NCBI GenBank assembly: GCA_963824885.1
Contig: CAWGQN010000001.1
Coordinates: 124,001 to 188,000 of the forward strand
Source: CAWGQN01 sp963824885
Lineage (GTDB): Bacteria > Actinomycetota > Actinomycetes > Actinomycetales > Microbacteriaceae
DNA: 64,000 bases
Direction of reading: 5' to 3'
Shown here: positions 24,533 through 34,196 of the stretch, piece after piece
Layout of the letters: every line of letters begins with the position of its first letter
Numbering within the stretch: position 1 is the stretch's first letter
Program-made: the position numbers and the translations under genes
Notes under the pieces: generated by a model
Told to the model about the DNA's origin: nothing
Databases searched by the model: none
Seen by the model: only the letters and a program-made list of their open reading frames with translations

Positions 24533-27500
24533 TTACCCCGCTGCCACGGCCCGAGCGGGGACGTCAACGCGCTGGCCCACGACCGCCGACACGCCGTCGG
24601 CGCGCATTGACACCCCGTACAGTGCATCGGCAATTTCCATCGTTCGTTTTTGGTGCGTAATGACAATGAGTTGCGACGATTCCCGTAAATTCTCGAAAAT
24701 AGCGAGCAAACGCCCGAGATTAGCGTCGTCGAGCGTGGCTTCGGCCTCGTCCATCACGTAAAAGGGGCTCGGTCTCGCCTTGAAAATGGAGATGAGAAGC
24801 GCGACCGCCGCGAGAGACCGTTCGCCGCCCGAGAGCAAAGACAAGCGCTCGATCCGCTTCCCCGCGGGTTTCGCGACGACCTCAATGCCCGTGGCACCGA
24901 GGTCGCTCGGGTCTGTCAAGTGGATGCTGCCGGTTCCGCCGGGAAACAAAATGGGAAAAACGCGCGCAAATTCCGCTTTCGTATCGTCAAACGCGCTCAC
25001 AAAGATCGCCTGCATCTTGTGGTCAATGTCATCTATGAGAGTCAACAAGTCGCGACGCGTAGTACTGAGGTCGGCCAATTGCTCGGTCAAAAACGCGTGG
25101 CGCTGCTCGAGCGCGTCGAACTCTTCGAGCGCGAGCGGGTTGACCTGACCGAGATGCGCGAGCGTCGCTTCCGCGCGCTCGAGCCGTTCTTGCTGCCGAG
25201 CGCGCTCAAAGGGAATCCCCGGCGCGTTCTTGTCGCTATCGGACTCGTCGGCGTGATCGGGGGCGACAAGGGTGTGCGGCCCATACTCGTCGATGAGCAC
25301 TTTTTCGTCGAGACCAAGATCGCTCTTAACTCGCTCGAGGAGCCCCTTGAGCGCGAGCTTCTTTTCGTAACACCGTAATTCGCGCTCGTGCAGGCTCGCG
25401 GTTATCTCACGGTGGCGCTCACGTAATTCGCCCTCGTCGTGTCGAACCGCCGAGAGTTCTCTTTCGTGGTTTGACCGCTCGGCCTCGACACGAGAAACCT
25501 CGAGGCGCGCGTGCGTGACCGACCGGTCGACCGACGCAAGCACGGCGGGAAGGCTCTGTGCGACGGCCGTCGCGGCGGCTATTTGCCGTCGACGAATTGC
25601 GTGAACGCGCGCGGCGCGTGTGGCCGCGGCTCGCTCGCGGTCACACTGTTTCTCCAGTGACACTACGCGGGCACGCTCGGTGCGATGCCGTTCTTTTGCC
25701 GCCTCAAGCCGGAGGCGAACCTCGACCTCGCGTTCTCGAGCGGCCTCGAATTCGGCGAGCGGCACGTCGCGAGGGTCCGCGGCGAGAGTCGGTCGAGGAA
25801 TCGACTGCGCCGCGTCCCGCTCGTGTTGGGCACCGTTCACCGCGGCTTCGGCCTCGACGACCCTCGCGCGCGTTGCCGACAGGGTCGCGTCGAGACGCTC
25901 GAAGTCGGCCACCGCCTCATCACACCGATTCGCAAGGCGACGCGTCGCCTCAACGTGCGCGGCGCGGCGCGCATCACCCTCGCGCACTTCGGTGACGGCC
26001 GCCCGCAATTGCTCCCTCGCGACCTCGAGGAGGCCGCGCTTTTCGGCGAGCGCAATAGTTTCTTGCTCGATGCGAGCGCACGAGTCGTTGTGACGCGTGA
26101 GCGCCTCGTCACGCTCCCCCGCGAGTTCCAATCGGTTTGGCTTCGCGCGCGAGCCGCTTCGCACAACAACCCGGCTGATCACATCGCCGCTTTTGGTGAT
26201 GAGTGTCGCGGTGGCCCGGTCGGATTCGCTCATTGCGGCCCACGCGGTGCGCGCGGTCGCGATGTCGTCGGCGACGTGCGTGGACGCCAAAAGTGAGAGG
26301 ACGCCGTCGGGTGCGGTCACGAGCGACGTGGCCCGAACGAGGCCGGGAAAATGAGGCTCGTCGCGAGATTTCACCGCAACGGCGCTCGCGACCACAATGT
26401 CGACCGCACCTAATTTGTGCCGCGCGGCATGATCGAGCGCCGCCGAAGCGTTCTCGTGCGACATGGCGAGGATTGCGTCGGCGAGGGGCCCGAGAGCCAC
26501 GGCAATCGCCGTTTCATATCCCGTTTTCACGCGGGTCGTGTCGGCAACCACGCCCGTGACGCCCGCGAGATGCGCGTCCAGCATCGTGGACGATCCGCCC
26601 GATTCGTCAATCAATCGAGCCAAGGCATTCACCTTCGCGCCGAGCGCATCGCGTTCGCGTTCGCTCGCGTGCACACGATCACGCGCTCGCTCGACCTCCG
26701 CCTCGGCGTGTCGGGCGTGCGTGTCAGCGAGCTGGTAGGCGTCGCTCGCGCGTGCCCCAAGAACATCGACATCATCGGGAGCAGAGTACGACTGGGCAGC
26801 GATGTTGGCGGCGTCGCTCCGCTCACGCGCGGCAGCCACCGCGCTCGCGTCGCGCTCGGCTTCTTCGCGCAGTGCCGTCAGACGGTGAGTTGCGCCCTCA
26901 AGGCGCGCACTCAGAGCCGCGATGTCGTGATCGTAACGAGACGCGAGAGTGGTCTGGTTGGCAATCTCTGTGTCAATAGCCTTCAGACGATTGCGCGCCT
27001 CATCGCGCGCGTTCTGTGCGCCGCGCCACTCTCTCTCACCCTCGTCGCACAACTCGCGCGTTCTGGCGACCTCGCGATTGGCCCCATCGAGATTCTCGCG
27101 CGTCGCCGTCGAACCGCTCGGCTGCGCATCCGCCTGATTGCCGAGAAACGCGACGCTCTGATTGACGAGCGTGAACAGTGACCGGAACCGCTCGTGCGCG
27201 TTTTCAAGGCGGAGGCTCGTGCGCCGAGCCGCGTCGACCGCATCCGTGCTGTGCGCCTCTTCGAGCCGAGCAATCGTCGTCCGGGCGCGCTCGAGCTGGT
27301 CCTCGAGTTCCCCCGATTCCGTGCGCTCGGCGTTCTCAGCGAGGGTGTGCGCGTCGAGAGCTCGGCGCGCCGTGACAATCTCGTCGGCGAGCAACCGCGC
27401 TCGGGCGTCTCGAACGATCGCCGCAATCGTTTGTGCTTCTTTCGCGGCTTCGGCCTGGCGCCCGAGAGGCGTGAGTTGGCGCCGCACCTCGGCCAAAAGA

Positions 27501-28078
27501 TCGCTCAATCGAGCGAGATTCGCGTGCATCGCGTCAAGCTTTCTCACGGTCTTTTCTTTCCGCTTGCGATGCTTCGCAATTCCCGCGGCCTCTTCGATAA
27601 ACCCGCGCCGTTCTTCGCTGCTCGCGTGCAAGACCGTGTCAAGCTGCCCTTGACCGACGATCACGTGCATCTCGCGGCCGAGTCCCGAATCGCTCAACAG
27701 CTCGTGAATATCGAGCAACCGACACGCGTGCGCGTTGATCGCGTACTCACTCGTGCCACTTCTAAACAGCGTGCGCCTGATCGCCACCTCGCCGTATTCA
27801 ATGGGCAAGGCACCGTCGGAATTGTCGATTGTCAGCGTCACTTCTGCGCGACCCAGCGGACCTCGTGTTGACGTTCCCGCAAAAATAACGTCGTCCATTG
27901 TGCCCCCGCGCAGCGTTTTCACGCCCTGCTCCCCCATGACCCACGCGAGCGCATCGACAACGTTGCTCTTGCCCGACCCGTTCGGGCCCACCACGCACGT
28001 TACGCCCGGTTCGAACGAAAATGTCGTCGGTTGGGCAAACGACTTGAACCCCTTGAGGGTGAGGCTTTTGAGATACAC
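24533..28078 (-). CDS. smc: Chromosome segregation ATPase SMC
   Basis: The 1181 residues have the N-terminal ATPase half (GPNGSGKSNVVDALAWVMG, Q-loop region), long coiled coils (about 170-490 and 640-1000), a hinge domain near 500-620 (LAGVTGVVADTTRV onwards) and the C-terminal half with LSGGERSLAAVALL and Walker B YVMDEAEATLDD. It condenses and segregates the chromosome with ScpAB. GTG start with GAGGG 8 nt upstream. The 109-bp gap to rnc contains no mutM, which often sits there in related genomes. Confidence 0.97.
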   Translation of the reverse strand: MYLKSLTLKGFKSFAQPTTFSFEPGVTCVVGPNGSGKSNVVDALAWVMGEQGVKTLRGGTMDDVIFAGTSTRGPLGRAEVTLTIDNSDGALPIEYGEVAIRRTLFRSGTSEYAINAHACRLLDIHELLSDSGLGREMHVIVGQGQLDTVLHASSEERRGFIEEAAGIAKHRKRKEKTVRKLDAMHANLARLSDLLAEVRRQLTPLGRQAEAAKEAQTIAAIVRDARARLLADEIVTARRALDAHTLAENAERTESGELEDQLERARTTIARLEEAHSTDAVDAARRTSLRLENAHERFRSLFTLVNQSVAFLGNQADAQPSGSTATRENLDGANREVARTRELCDEGEREWRGAQNARDEARNRLKAIDTEIANQTTLASRYDHDIAALSARLEGATHRLTALREEAERDASAVAAARERSDAANIAAQSYSAPDDVDVLGARASDAYQLADTHARHAEAEVERARDRVHASERERDALGAKVNALARLIDESGGSSTMLDAHLAGVTGVVADTTRVKTGYETAIAVALGPLADAILAMSHENASAALDHAARHKLGAVDIVVASAVAVKSRDEPHFPGLVRATSLVTAPDGVLSLLASTHVADDIATARTAWAAMSESDRATATLITKSGDVISRVVVRSGSRAKPNRLELAGERDEALTRHNDSCARIEQETIALAEKRGLLEVAREQLRAAVTEVREGDARRAAHVEATRRLANRCDEAVADFERLDATLSATRARVVEAEAAVNGAQHERDAAQSIPRPTLAADPRDVPLAEFEAAREREVEVRLRLEAAKERHRTERARVVSLEKQCDRERAAATRAARVHAIRRRQIAAATAVAQSLPAVLASVDRSVTHARLEVSRVEAERSNHERELSAVRHDEGELRERHREITASLHERELRCYEKKLALKGLLERVKSDLGLDEKVLIDEYGPHTLVAPDHADESDSDKNAPGIPFERARQQERLERAEATLAHLGQVNPLALEEFDALEQRHAFLTEQLADLSTTRRDLLTLIDDIDHKMQAIFVSAFDDTKAEFARVFPILFPGGTGSIHLTDPSDLGATGIEVVAKPAGKRIERLSLLSGGERSLAAVALLISIFKARPSPFYVMDEAEATLDDANLGRLLAIFENLRESSQLIVITHQKRTMEIADALYGVSMRADGVSAVVGQRVDVPARAVAAG

Positions 28079-28187
28079 GCTAGTTCCCTCGTTCCCGTGA
28101 GCGAGATCTTGTGCCTACGGTACCCGACGCGCGCGAATACCGCGGGCCGGTCGACAAAACGGTCACGAGCGATTCGTGAATCGGGCG

Positions 28188-28856
28188 TTAGTCGGCCGCA
28201 ATTTTTTCCGTGAGCCGTCGCCACGCCTCAAACGCGGCGGCCATTTCGGCATGCCGCTTGCTCGAACCGTCACCCGTCGCGCTGACCGCGGAACCCACCG
28301 TGACGACAGCGTGAAAGACTCGCGCGTGGTCGGGGCCCGAGCTCGTCACCTCGTAGACGGGAACGAGACCGTCGCGCGCGGCACGCTCTTGAAGGCTGGT
28401 TTTTGGGTCCATCGCGACCTCAAAGTGTTCGGGGTTCGTAAACAATGGCGACAGCAACCGCAACACGAGATCGGTCGCGGCCTCGTGGCCCGCGTCCAAA
28501 AATACGGCCCCAATGACCGCTTCAATTGTGTCGGACAGAATCGAGGTTTTGTCTCGACCCCCCGACTGATCTTCGCCGCGACCAAGCAAGAGATAATCGC
28601 CGAGTCGAATTCTTCTCGCGACTTGAGCCAGAGCCACACTGCTCACGAGGCTTGCCCGCCGTTTTGCGAGCACCCCCTCGGGAAGATCGGGGTACTCGCG
28701 ATACAGCATGACCGTGATCGCTTGACCGAGAATCGAATCGCCCAAAAACTCAAGGCGCTCATTGTGCGGAATTCCACCGTTCTCGTACGCGAACGACCGG
28801 TGCGTGAGCGCTTGCTCCAAAAGGGACGGGTCAACGTCGATCCCGAGCGACACCAC
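28188..28856 (-). CDS. rnc: Ribonuclease III
   Basis: The catalytic domain carries NERLEFLGDSIL and the second acidic motif DTIEAVIGAVFLDAG; a C-terminal double-stranded-RNA-binding domain ends with SSKRHAEMAAAFEAWRRL. It processes rRNA precursors and structured mRNA. The start is most likely GTG 28856 (or 28853), giving 222 residues, the usual size; the frame is open to 29027 but that stretch is antisense-like and overlaps rpmF. Confidence 0.95.
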   Translation of the reverse strand: MVSLGIDVDPSLLEQALTHRSFAYENGGIPHNERLEFLGDSILGQAITVMLYREYPDLPEGVLAKRRASLVSSVALAQVARRIRLGDYLLLGRGEDQSGGRDKTSILSDTIEAVIGAVFLDAGHEAATDLVLRLLSPLFTNPEHFEVAMDPKTSLQERAARDGLVPVYEVTSSGPDHARVFHAVVTVGSAVSATGDGSSKRHAEMAAAFEAWRRLTEKIAAD

Positions 28857-28914
28857 GAGAGATTTCCGGTCCCCGGCGCAATTCGGCGGGAGGGCCGACG
28901 CGCTCGGCTGCCGA

Positions 28915-29118
28915 CTAGACGTCGGCAACCTTTCGATCTTTGTATTCGAAGAACAGGGGCGTGCCTTGAGAGTCTTCAACGACTTTCGCCCGGTGCGGAA
29001 GACGATAAGTCGCCTTGCCATTCTCAAGCGTTTTCACGAGCGTGGGAAGCTGAGCTTTCCATTGCGACCGGCGCGCGCGGGTGTTAGATCGGGACATTTT
29101 GCGCTTCGGAACAGCCAT
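28915..29118 (-). CDS. rpmF: 50S ribosomal protein L32
   Basis: The 67 residues start MAVPKRKMSRSNTRARRSQW, unmistakably L32. No CxxC pairs are present, so this is the zinc-independent form common in actinobacteria. It lies between DUF177 (34 nt upstream) and rnc, the classic arrangement. Confidence 0.97.
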   Translation of the reverse strand: MAVPKRKMSRSNTRARRSQWKAQLPTLVKTLENGKATYRLPHRAKVVEDSQGTPLFFEYKDRKVADV

Positions 29119-29152
29119 GACACTCTCGCTTTCGTGGAAAATCTAGGGAATC

Positions 29153-29701
29153 TCAGAATGACGCCGGATTGTCGTGATCACCGAGATACGACGCCGACTG
29201 AAAACCGGTGAGTGCCGACCATCGAGGGTCAACCCGTTCACGCGGCTCACCCTGGGGCGTGTCAGCCAGACGTTCGCCGGTCTCAGGGTCGAGACCGCGA
29301 CAGCCCGCGAAACACACCGGTTGAAATGGCAGTGCAAGCACAACCGCATCTCTGATGAGAGGTTCAAGATTCACGTAGTCATCGAGAACCTCGTAGTCAG
29401 AAGGATACGCGAAAAGCTCGTGGAATTCGACTTCGACGGGAATTTCGATCTCGGCCAAACACCGCCCACACACGCCCGACGCGGTCGTATCGACGCCGCC
29501 GGTAACGAGCAGACCATCGTGAACCGATTCAATCCGCACGGCCACGTTCACGGCCGCGTCCGATTCGACGGCGACGAGTCCCTCGCCGCGCTTGTGACCC
29601 GACACACCGGCGATGCGATGCTCGCGCACCGCTCCCGGACGAAACGCCATGTCGCGCACGTCCACGCTGTACGGAGTCGCGGTGAATGAGGGCACCGCCA
29701 A
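29153..29701 (-). CDS. DUF177 (YceD) family protein
   Basis: The 182-residue protein matches the YceD/DUF177 family that precedes rpmF: conserved CGRCLAEIEIPVEVEF in the middle and PVCFAGCRGLDPETGER near the C-terminus, four cysteines that could bind metal. In plants and bacteria the family is implicated in 23S rRNA accumulation. The start is uncertain: TTG at 29701 or GTG at 29695, neither with a good ribosome-binding site. Confidence 0.9.
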   Translation of the reverse strand: MAVPSFTATPYSVDVRDMAFRPGAVREHRIAGVSGHKRGEGLVAVESDAAVNVAVRIESVHDGLLVTGGVDTTASGVCGRCLAEIEIPVEVEFHELFAYPSDYEVLDDYVNLEPLIRDAVVLALPFQPVCFAGCRGLDPETGERLADTPQGEPRERVDPRWSALTGFQSASYLGDHDNPASF

Positions 29702-29772
29702 ATTCTACGCCGTCGAGTCGAAAGTCTCTTGTGCCGCGTCGCGACCATCGACCGACCCCGCGTCGGTGCGAC

Positions 29773-30255
29773 TCACGTGCGCGTCAAGAACTCTGCGACA
29801 GCGCGGGGAACGTAGGGAGTTATATCACCGCCGAGCGCCGACACCTGCTGAACGAGCGCACTCGAAACGTGCGAGTGGGACGGATCCGGCAACATCAATA
29901 CTGTCTCAATACCCGCAAGATCGCGGTTAACCACCGCCATCGGTGTTTCGTAGGCGATATCGACCGAGGATCGTACGCCCTTCACGAGCACGGTAGCGCC
30001 GACATCGGTGCAATAGTCCACCAAAAGCCCGACGCTCCACGATGCCACCACGATTGTGCCGCTGAGTGCCGCGTCGGCGATTGAGCGCTCAAGAAGCATT
30101 GCGCGCTGCGCGACGGGCAAGAGCGGAGTCTTGTCAGGGTTGTGAACGACGAGCACGTGAACTTCGTCGAATATCTTTGCTGATCGCCCAATAACATCGA
30201 GGTGGCCGAGCGTCACGGGGTCGAACGACCCGGGAACAACGGCGATCCTTCGCAT
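29773..30255 (-). CDS. coaD: Phosphopantetheine adenylyltransferase CoaD
   Basis: The 160 residues begin MRRIAVVPGSFDPVTLGHLDVI, which includes the nucleotidyltransferase T/HxGH motif, and continue with VKGVRSSVDIAYE and a SSALVQQV region in place of the common SSxLVKEV. It makes dephospho-CoA from 4'-phosphopantetheine. The ATG at 30255 starts the fold directly; the longer open frame to 30363 overlaps recG. Confidence 0.96.
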   Translation of the reverse strand: MRRIAVVPGSFDPVTLGHLDVIGRSAKIFDEVHVLVVHNPDKTPLLPVAQRAMLLERSIADAALSGTIVVASWSVGLLVDYCTDVGATVLVKGVRSSVDIAYETPMAVVNRDLAGIETVLMLPDPSHSHVSSALVQQVSALGGDITPYVPRAVAEFLTRT

Positions 30256-30307
30256 GAAACCAACAGTACCCGCACCCCACTCGGCCCACGACGGAATTCG
30301 CACATTC

Positions 30308-32536
30308 TCACGTCTTGCCGAGCGACGCACGCTCGTCGGTGTCGAGGCGCCGCGAGATCGCATGAGCGAGGGCCGGATGGTTCGTCAGGTGCGGATCGTC
30401 GTCTAAAACGCGCGCCGCGAGGTGTCGTGCTTCCTCAATGAGGTCTCCGTCCGTCGCGACGCGAAGGAGACGAAGCGAAGAAACGCCTCCCGATTGGGCG
30501 TTTCCCAAAACGTCGCCCTCGCGACGCAATTCAAGATCCTTTTGCGCGAGCGCGAATCCGTCGAGGGTTGATGCGACCGACTCGACGCGCTCTCGAGCGA
30601 CGGTTCCGTGCGCCGCCGTGGTCACAAACAACGCGAGGCCGGGAACCTCGCCGCGACCGATCCGGCCGCGCAACTGGTGAAGCTGAGAGACCCCAAAGCG
30701 GTCGGCGTCGAGCACGACCATGATGGACGCGTTGGGAACGTCGACACCGACCTCAATGACCGTCGTCGCAATGAGCACATCGATTGCACCCGCGACGAAG
30801 TCGCGCATCACCCGATCTTTTTGTTCGCTCGTCAAGCGACCGTGCACGGTTTCGATGCGGGTGTTTTTAAAAAGTGAGTGAGCGCTGAGCATGGCGTGCG
30901 TGTCCGCAACCGTGGTAAGCGGATTGCCGACGGGTGTCGACGCCCCCGGGGTGCCGCCCGTCAGCTCGGAACCCGCGGCGCTCGAATCCCGCTCGTCGCC
31001 GTCAGAATCCTCCTCGGTCGCCGAGTCAATCGCGGGGCACACGACGAACGCTTGTCGCCCCGCGGCCACCTCTTCGGACACTCGTTGCCACACGCGTGCG
31101 CGCCACCCCGGACGCTCGGCGAGCGGAACCACGTGACTCGCGACTTCGCGCCTCCCCGCGGGGAGTTCCGAAATCGTCGACACGTCGAGATCACCGAACA
31201 CCGTCATCGCAACGGTTCGCGGGATTGGCGTCGCAGTGAGAACGAGAACGTGGGGAGGCGTGGCGCCCTTGCGTCGAAGCGCTTCTCGCTGATCGACACC
31301 GAAGCGGTGTTGCTCATCGATCACCGCGAGCCCAAGATCAAAAAAAGTGACAGCTTCGCCGAGCAATGCGTGCGTGCCAATGACGATGCGCGCTTGACCC
31401 GATACGACACGGAGGAGGGCTTTGCGGCGCTCGGGAACCGACATGTGACCCGTGAGAAGTTGCGGCATGAGAGCCGCCGCGAGGTCTGGACCGAGCGCGG
31501 CGACAATCGATCTCGCGTGCTGCGCCGCGAGAACCTCGGTCGGAGCGAGAAACGCCGATTGTCCCCCCGAGTCGGCGACGGCCACCATCGCTCGAAGGGC
31601 GACATAGGTTTTACCCGATCCCACTTCGCCGTGGACCAAACGGTTCATGGGTGCACGCTGTGCAAGGTCCGCCGAGATTTCGCGTCCGACACGATTCTGG
31701 TCATTCGTTAGTGAAAACGGCAGCGCGTCGTCAAATCGGTCGAGAAAACCGCCCGGCGTGGATTCGCGCGCGACCGAGCGTCGAGTCTTCGCTTCGCGAC
31801 GGCGTTCGAGCAGCGCCGCCTGAAGAACGAATGCCTCGTGAAATCGCAGCGTGTCTCGCGCGTGCTTCCAGTCGGAATCCGTCGTTGGCCGGTGAACGCA
31901 CTCATACGCGCGTGCGGCGCTCATGAGGTGACGATCCCGTGCGAGCCACGCCGGAACGGGGTCGTCAACGTCGCCCACGCCGTCAAGAACGAGTGCCACC
32001 GAGCGCTGCACTTGCCAACTCGCGACCGTTGCCGTCGCCGCGTAGACCGGAATCGGATGCTCGGCCCACGCGCGAATGGTCTTGTCGCTCGGCGATTCGC
32101 CGTCGCCGTCGCCGTCGCCGTCAACGGCATCAAAGAGTTCGTAGTCGGGATGCGCAAGCTGAATCCGCCCCCGATAGTGCGATATCTTGCCCGCGAACAT
32201 CCCGCGAACGCCGGGTTTCAGCGCTTCTGCGCGCCACGCTTGATTGAAGAACGTGAGGCCGAGATTTCCCCTCCCGTCAGAGATTCGCACCTCGAGAATA
32301 GAGCCTCGCTTCGCTCGCATGGGCCGCTCTCGCACGTCGAGAACCTCGGCGACAATCGTCACATTTTCATCGACCGGGAGGCGCGTCAGATCGGTCAGCT
32401 CGCCCCTGTGCGCGTATCGGCGAGGCACGTGGTTGAGCACGTCATCGACCGTGCGATGCCCGAACGCCTTCGCGAGCGCCGCCGAGGTTCGTCCCCCGAG
32501 CACCGCGGTGAGCGGGGTATCGAGCGCGGTCGTCAT
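30308..32536 (-). CDS. recG: ATP-dependent DNA helicase RecG
   Basis: The 742-residue SF2 helicase has the OB wedge domain at the N-terminus, Walker A GEVGSGKTYVA, the DEQH box VIDEQHRFGV, TATPIPRT, ATTVIEVGVDVPNAS and QLRGRIGRGE. It remodels stalled forks and Holliday junctions. Two acidic low-complexity insertions are present: a DGDGDGDG run from a four-copy GCCGTC repeat (32099-32122), and a Ser/Asp/Gly/Thr-rich loop of about 40 residues after VCPAIDSATEED in the helicase C domain. It is divergent from rsmD with a 59-bp shared promoter region. ATG 32536 preferred over 32578. Confidence 0.95.
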   Translation of the reverse strand: MTTALDTPLTAVLGGRTSAALAKAFGHRTVDDVLNHVPRRYAHRGELTDLTRLPVDENVTIVAEVLDVRERPMRAKRGSILEVRISDGRGNLGLTFFNQAWRAEALKPGVRGMFAGKISHYRGRIQLAHPDYELFDAVDGDGDGDGESPSDKTIRAWAEHPIPVYAATATVASWQVQRSVALVLDGVGDVDDPVPAWLARDRHLMSAARAYECVHRPTTDSDWKHARDTLRFHEAFVLQAALLERRREAKTRRSVARESTPGGFLDRFDDALPFSLTNDQNRVGREISADLAQRAPMNRLVHGEVGSGKTYVALRAMVAVADSGGQSAFLAPTEVLAAQHARSIVAALGPDLAAALMPQLLTGHMSVPERRKALLRVVSGQARIVIGTHALLGEAVTFFDLGLAVIDEQHRFGVDQREALRRKGATPPHVLVLTATPIPRTVAMTVFGDLDVSTISELPAGRREVASHVVPLAERPGWRARVWQRVSEEVAAGRQAFVVCPAIDSATEEDSDGDERDSSAAGSELTGGTPGASTPVGNPLTTVADTHAMLSAHSLFKNTRIETVHGRLTSEQKDRVMRDFVAGAIDVLIATTVIEVGVDVPNASIMVVLDADRFGVSQLHQLRGRIGRGEVPGLALFVTTAAHGTVARERVESVASTLDGFALAQKDLELRREGDVLGNAQSGGVSSLRLLRVATDGDLIEEARHLAARVLDDDPHLTNHPALAHAISRRLDTDERASLGKT

Positions 32537-32595
32537 GCTCAGATCATAAGCGGACACCGCCCTGCGCCCGAACGCCACCGGCTAGTATCGAGTCG

Positions 32596-33171
32596 GTGAC
32601 ACGAATCATTGCGGGATTCGCCGGCTCGCTCCCGTTGCGAGTACCGCGGTCGGGAACTCGCCCCACAAGTGACCGGGTGCGCGAGGCTATTTTCTCGGGC
32701 CTTGATGCTCGCGGATTGATCGCGGGGTCCCGAGTGCTCGATCTCTTTGCCGGATCGGGCGCTCTCGGTCTCGAAGCCGCGAGTCGCGGAGCGACAACCG
32801 TGACTCTCGTTGAAAAAAATTCGTCGTCGGCATCGATTGCCCGTCACAACGCGCACACCGTTGTTTCCGCGGCCGCTCGTCAGCCGCCCACGATCGCCGT
32901 GCGCGCTCAAACCGCTCAGGCGTTTTTGGCGGCGCCATCAGACGGATTCGATCTCGTCTTTGTCGACCCACCGTACTCGTACGATACCGACGACCTCGAA
33001 AGAGATCTTCACGCGCTCGTCGCGCACCTTTCTCGCGCTTCCCTCGTCGTGGTCGAGCGAAGCGCGCGCTCCCCCGAACCGCGATGGCCGCACGCCGTGG
33101 TGAGGGAACGAGTAAAGAAGTACGGCGACACGGCCATTTTCACGGCATCGCTCGATTCCACTAACCTCTAA
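32596..33171 (+). CDS. rsmD: 16S rRNA (guanine966-N2)-methyltransferase RsmD
   Basis: The 191-residue protein has MTRIIAGFAGSLPLRVP at the start, the SAM site VLDLFAGSGALGLEAASRGA and the catalytic FVDPPYSYD (DPPY, base-methylating N6/N2 type). It methylates G966 of 16S rRNA. GTG start. It overlaps the thiL stop by 4 bp at its 3' end, tail to tail. Confidence 0.95.
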   Translation: MTRIIAGFAGSLPLRVPRSGTRPTSDRVREAIFSGLDARGLIAGSRVLDLFAGSGALGLEAASRGATTVTLVEKNSSSASIARHNAHTVVSAAARQPPTIAVRAQTAQAFLAAPSDGFDLVFVDPPYSYDTDDLERDLHALVAHLSRASLVVVERSARSPEPRWPHAVVRERVKKYGDTAIFTASLDSTNL

Positions 33172-34172
33172 CCGAATCGGCCCGTCCAACTCGAATACGG
33201 CTCCCACCCGTCACCGTGATCGTAGGGTTCGCCATCAACCGTGACACCCGAGCCCGCACGCACGACTCCCGTCGCACGGAATCCGACCGGGAGGGTGCAC
33301 TCGGCCGGAAACGTTGCCAAGAGCGCGTGATCTTCACCGCCGCGCAACGCAAGGTCTGTGTCGATTCCGCCCGACGCACCGTCGACGAGTGCGGAGTCGA
33401 AATCAATTGCCACGCGACTCGCCTTCGCGAGCCGCCCGGCATCCCGCACGAAACCGTCACTCACGTCGAGCATCGCGGTCGCTCCCGCGCGCGCGGCGAC
33501 AACTCCGTTCGAGATGGGCGGGAACGGAGCCAATTGCGGTTCGGTCAGCGACGGGTATTCCCGGCGAAGCCGTGCGCACACGCCCGCGTCGGCGTGTCCC
33601 TCGTCGTTGACCCCGCGCTCAAAAAGGAACGCGAGTGCTCGAGCCGCGTGGCCAATCGCGCCCGAGACAGCAACGATGTCCCCCTCGTGAGCGCCCGATC
33701 GTGTTATTGCCGTCGCGCCGTCAAGATCGCCAAACGCCGTGACAGCAATCGTCAGCACGGAAGAAACCGATAGATCGCCGCCGACTACGCCGCAACCCGG
33801 CGCGAGGGCGGCGCACGAGTCTCTCAATCCGTCGGCAATGCCCTCGAGGGTCGATATCGGAGTGGACGCGGGAGCTGCGAGGGCCACAACGAGGGCCGTC
33901 GGTCGTGCTCCCATCGCCGCAATATCGGCCAAATTTGACGCCGCCGACTTCCACCCGAGGTCGTGTGGCGTTGACCACGCGAGCCAAAAATCGGGACCGT
34001 GAATCATTGTGTCCGTCGTGACCACGAATCTCCCGTCGGGTGCCGAGACAATCGCGGCGTCATCACCCGGCCCGAGAATGGACCAATTCGATTTCGGGAG
34101 CCTCGGAAAAATTCGCGCGAGTGTTTCGTCTTCGCCGAGCTCGCGCACCGTCGTTTCGCACGCACGTTCCAT
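33168..34172 (-). CDS. thiL: Thiamine-monophosphate kinase
   Basis: The 334-residue PurM/ThiL-fold enzyme has LGPGDDAAIV (N-terminal ATP site), TTDTMIHGPDF, GWKSAASNLADIAAMGA, GGDLSVSS, SGAIGHAARAL, MLDVSDGFVRDAGRLA and LRGGEDHALLATF. It phosphorylates thiamine monophosphate to the active cofactor. No other thiamine gene is in the window. The ATG at 34172 opens the family's N-terminus; it sits 24 bp from the oppositely oriented DUF3515 start. Confidence 0.94.
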   Translation of the reverse strand: MERACETTVRELGEDETLARIFPRLPKSNWSILGPGDDAAIVSAPDGRFVVTTDTMIHGPDFWLAWSTPHDLGWKSAASNLADIAAMGARPTALVVALAAPASTPISTLEGIADGLRDSCAALAPGCGVVGGDLSVSSVLTIAVTAFGDLDGATAITRSGAHEGDIVAVSGAIGHAARALAFLFERGVNDEGHADAGVCARLRREYPSLTEPQLAPFPPISNGVVAARAGATAMLDVSDGFVRDAGRLAKASRVAIDFDSALVDGASGGIDTDLALRGGEDHALLATFPAECTLPVGFRATGVVRAGSGVTVDGEPYDHGDGWEPYSSWTGRFG

Positions 34173-34196
34173 GCCTTCAACGGTAGCCTGATTACG

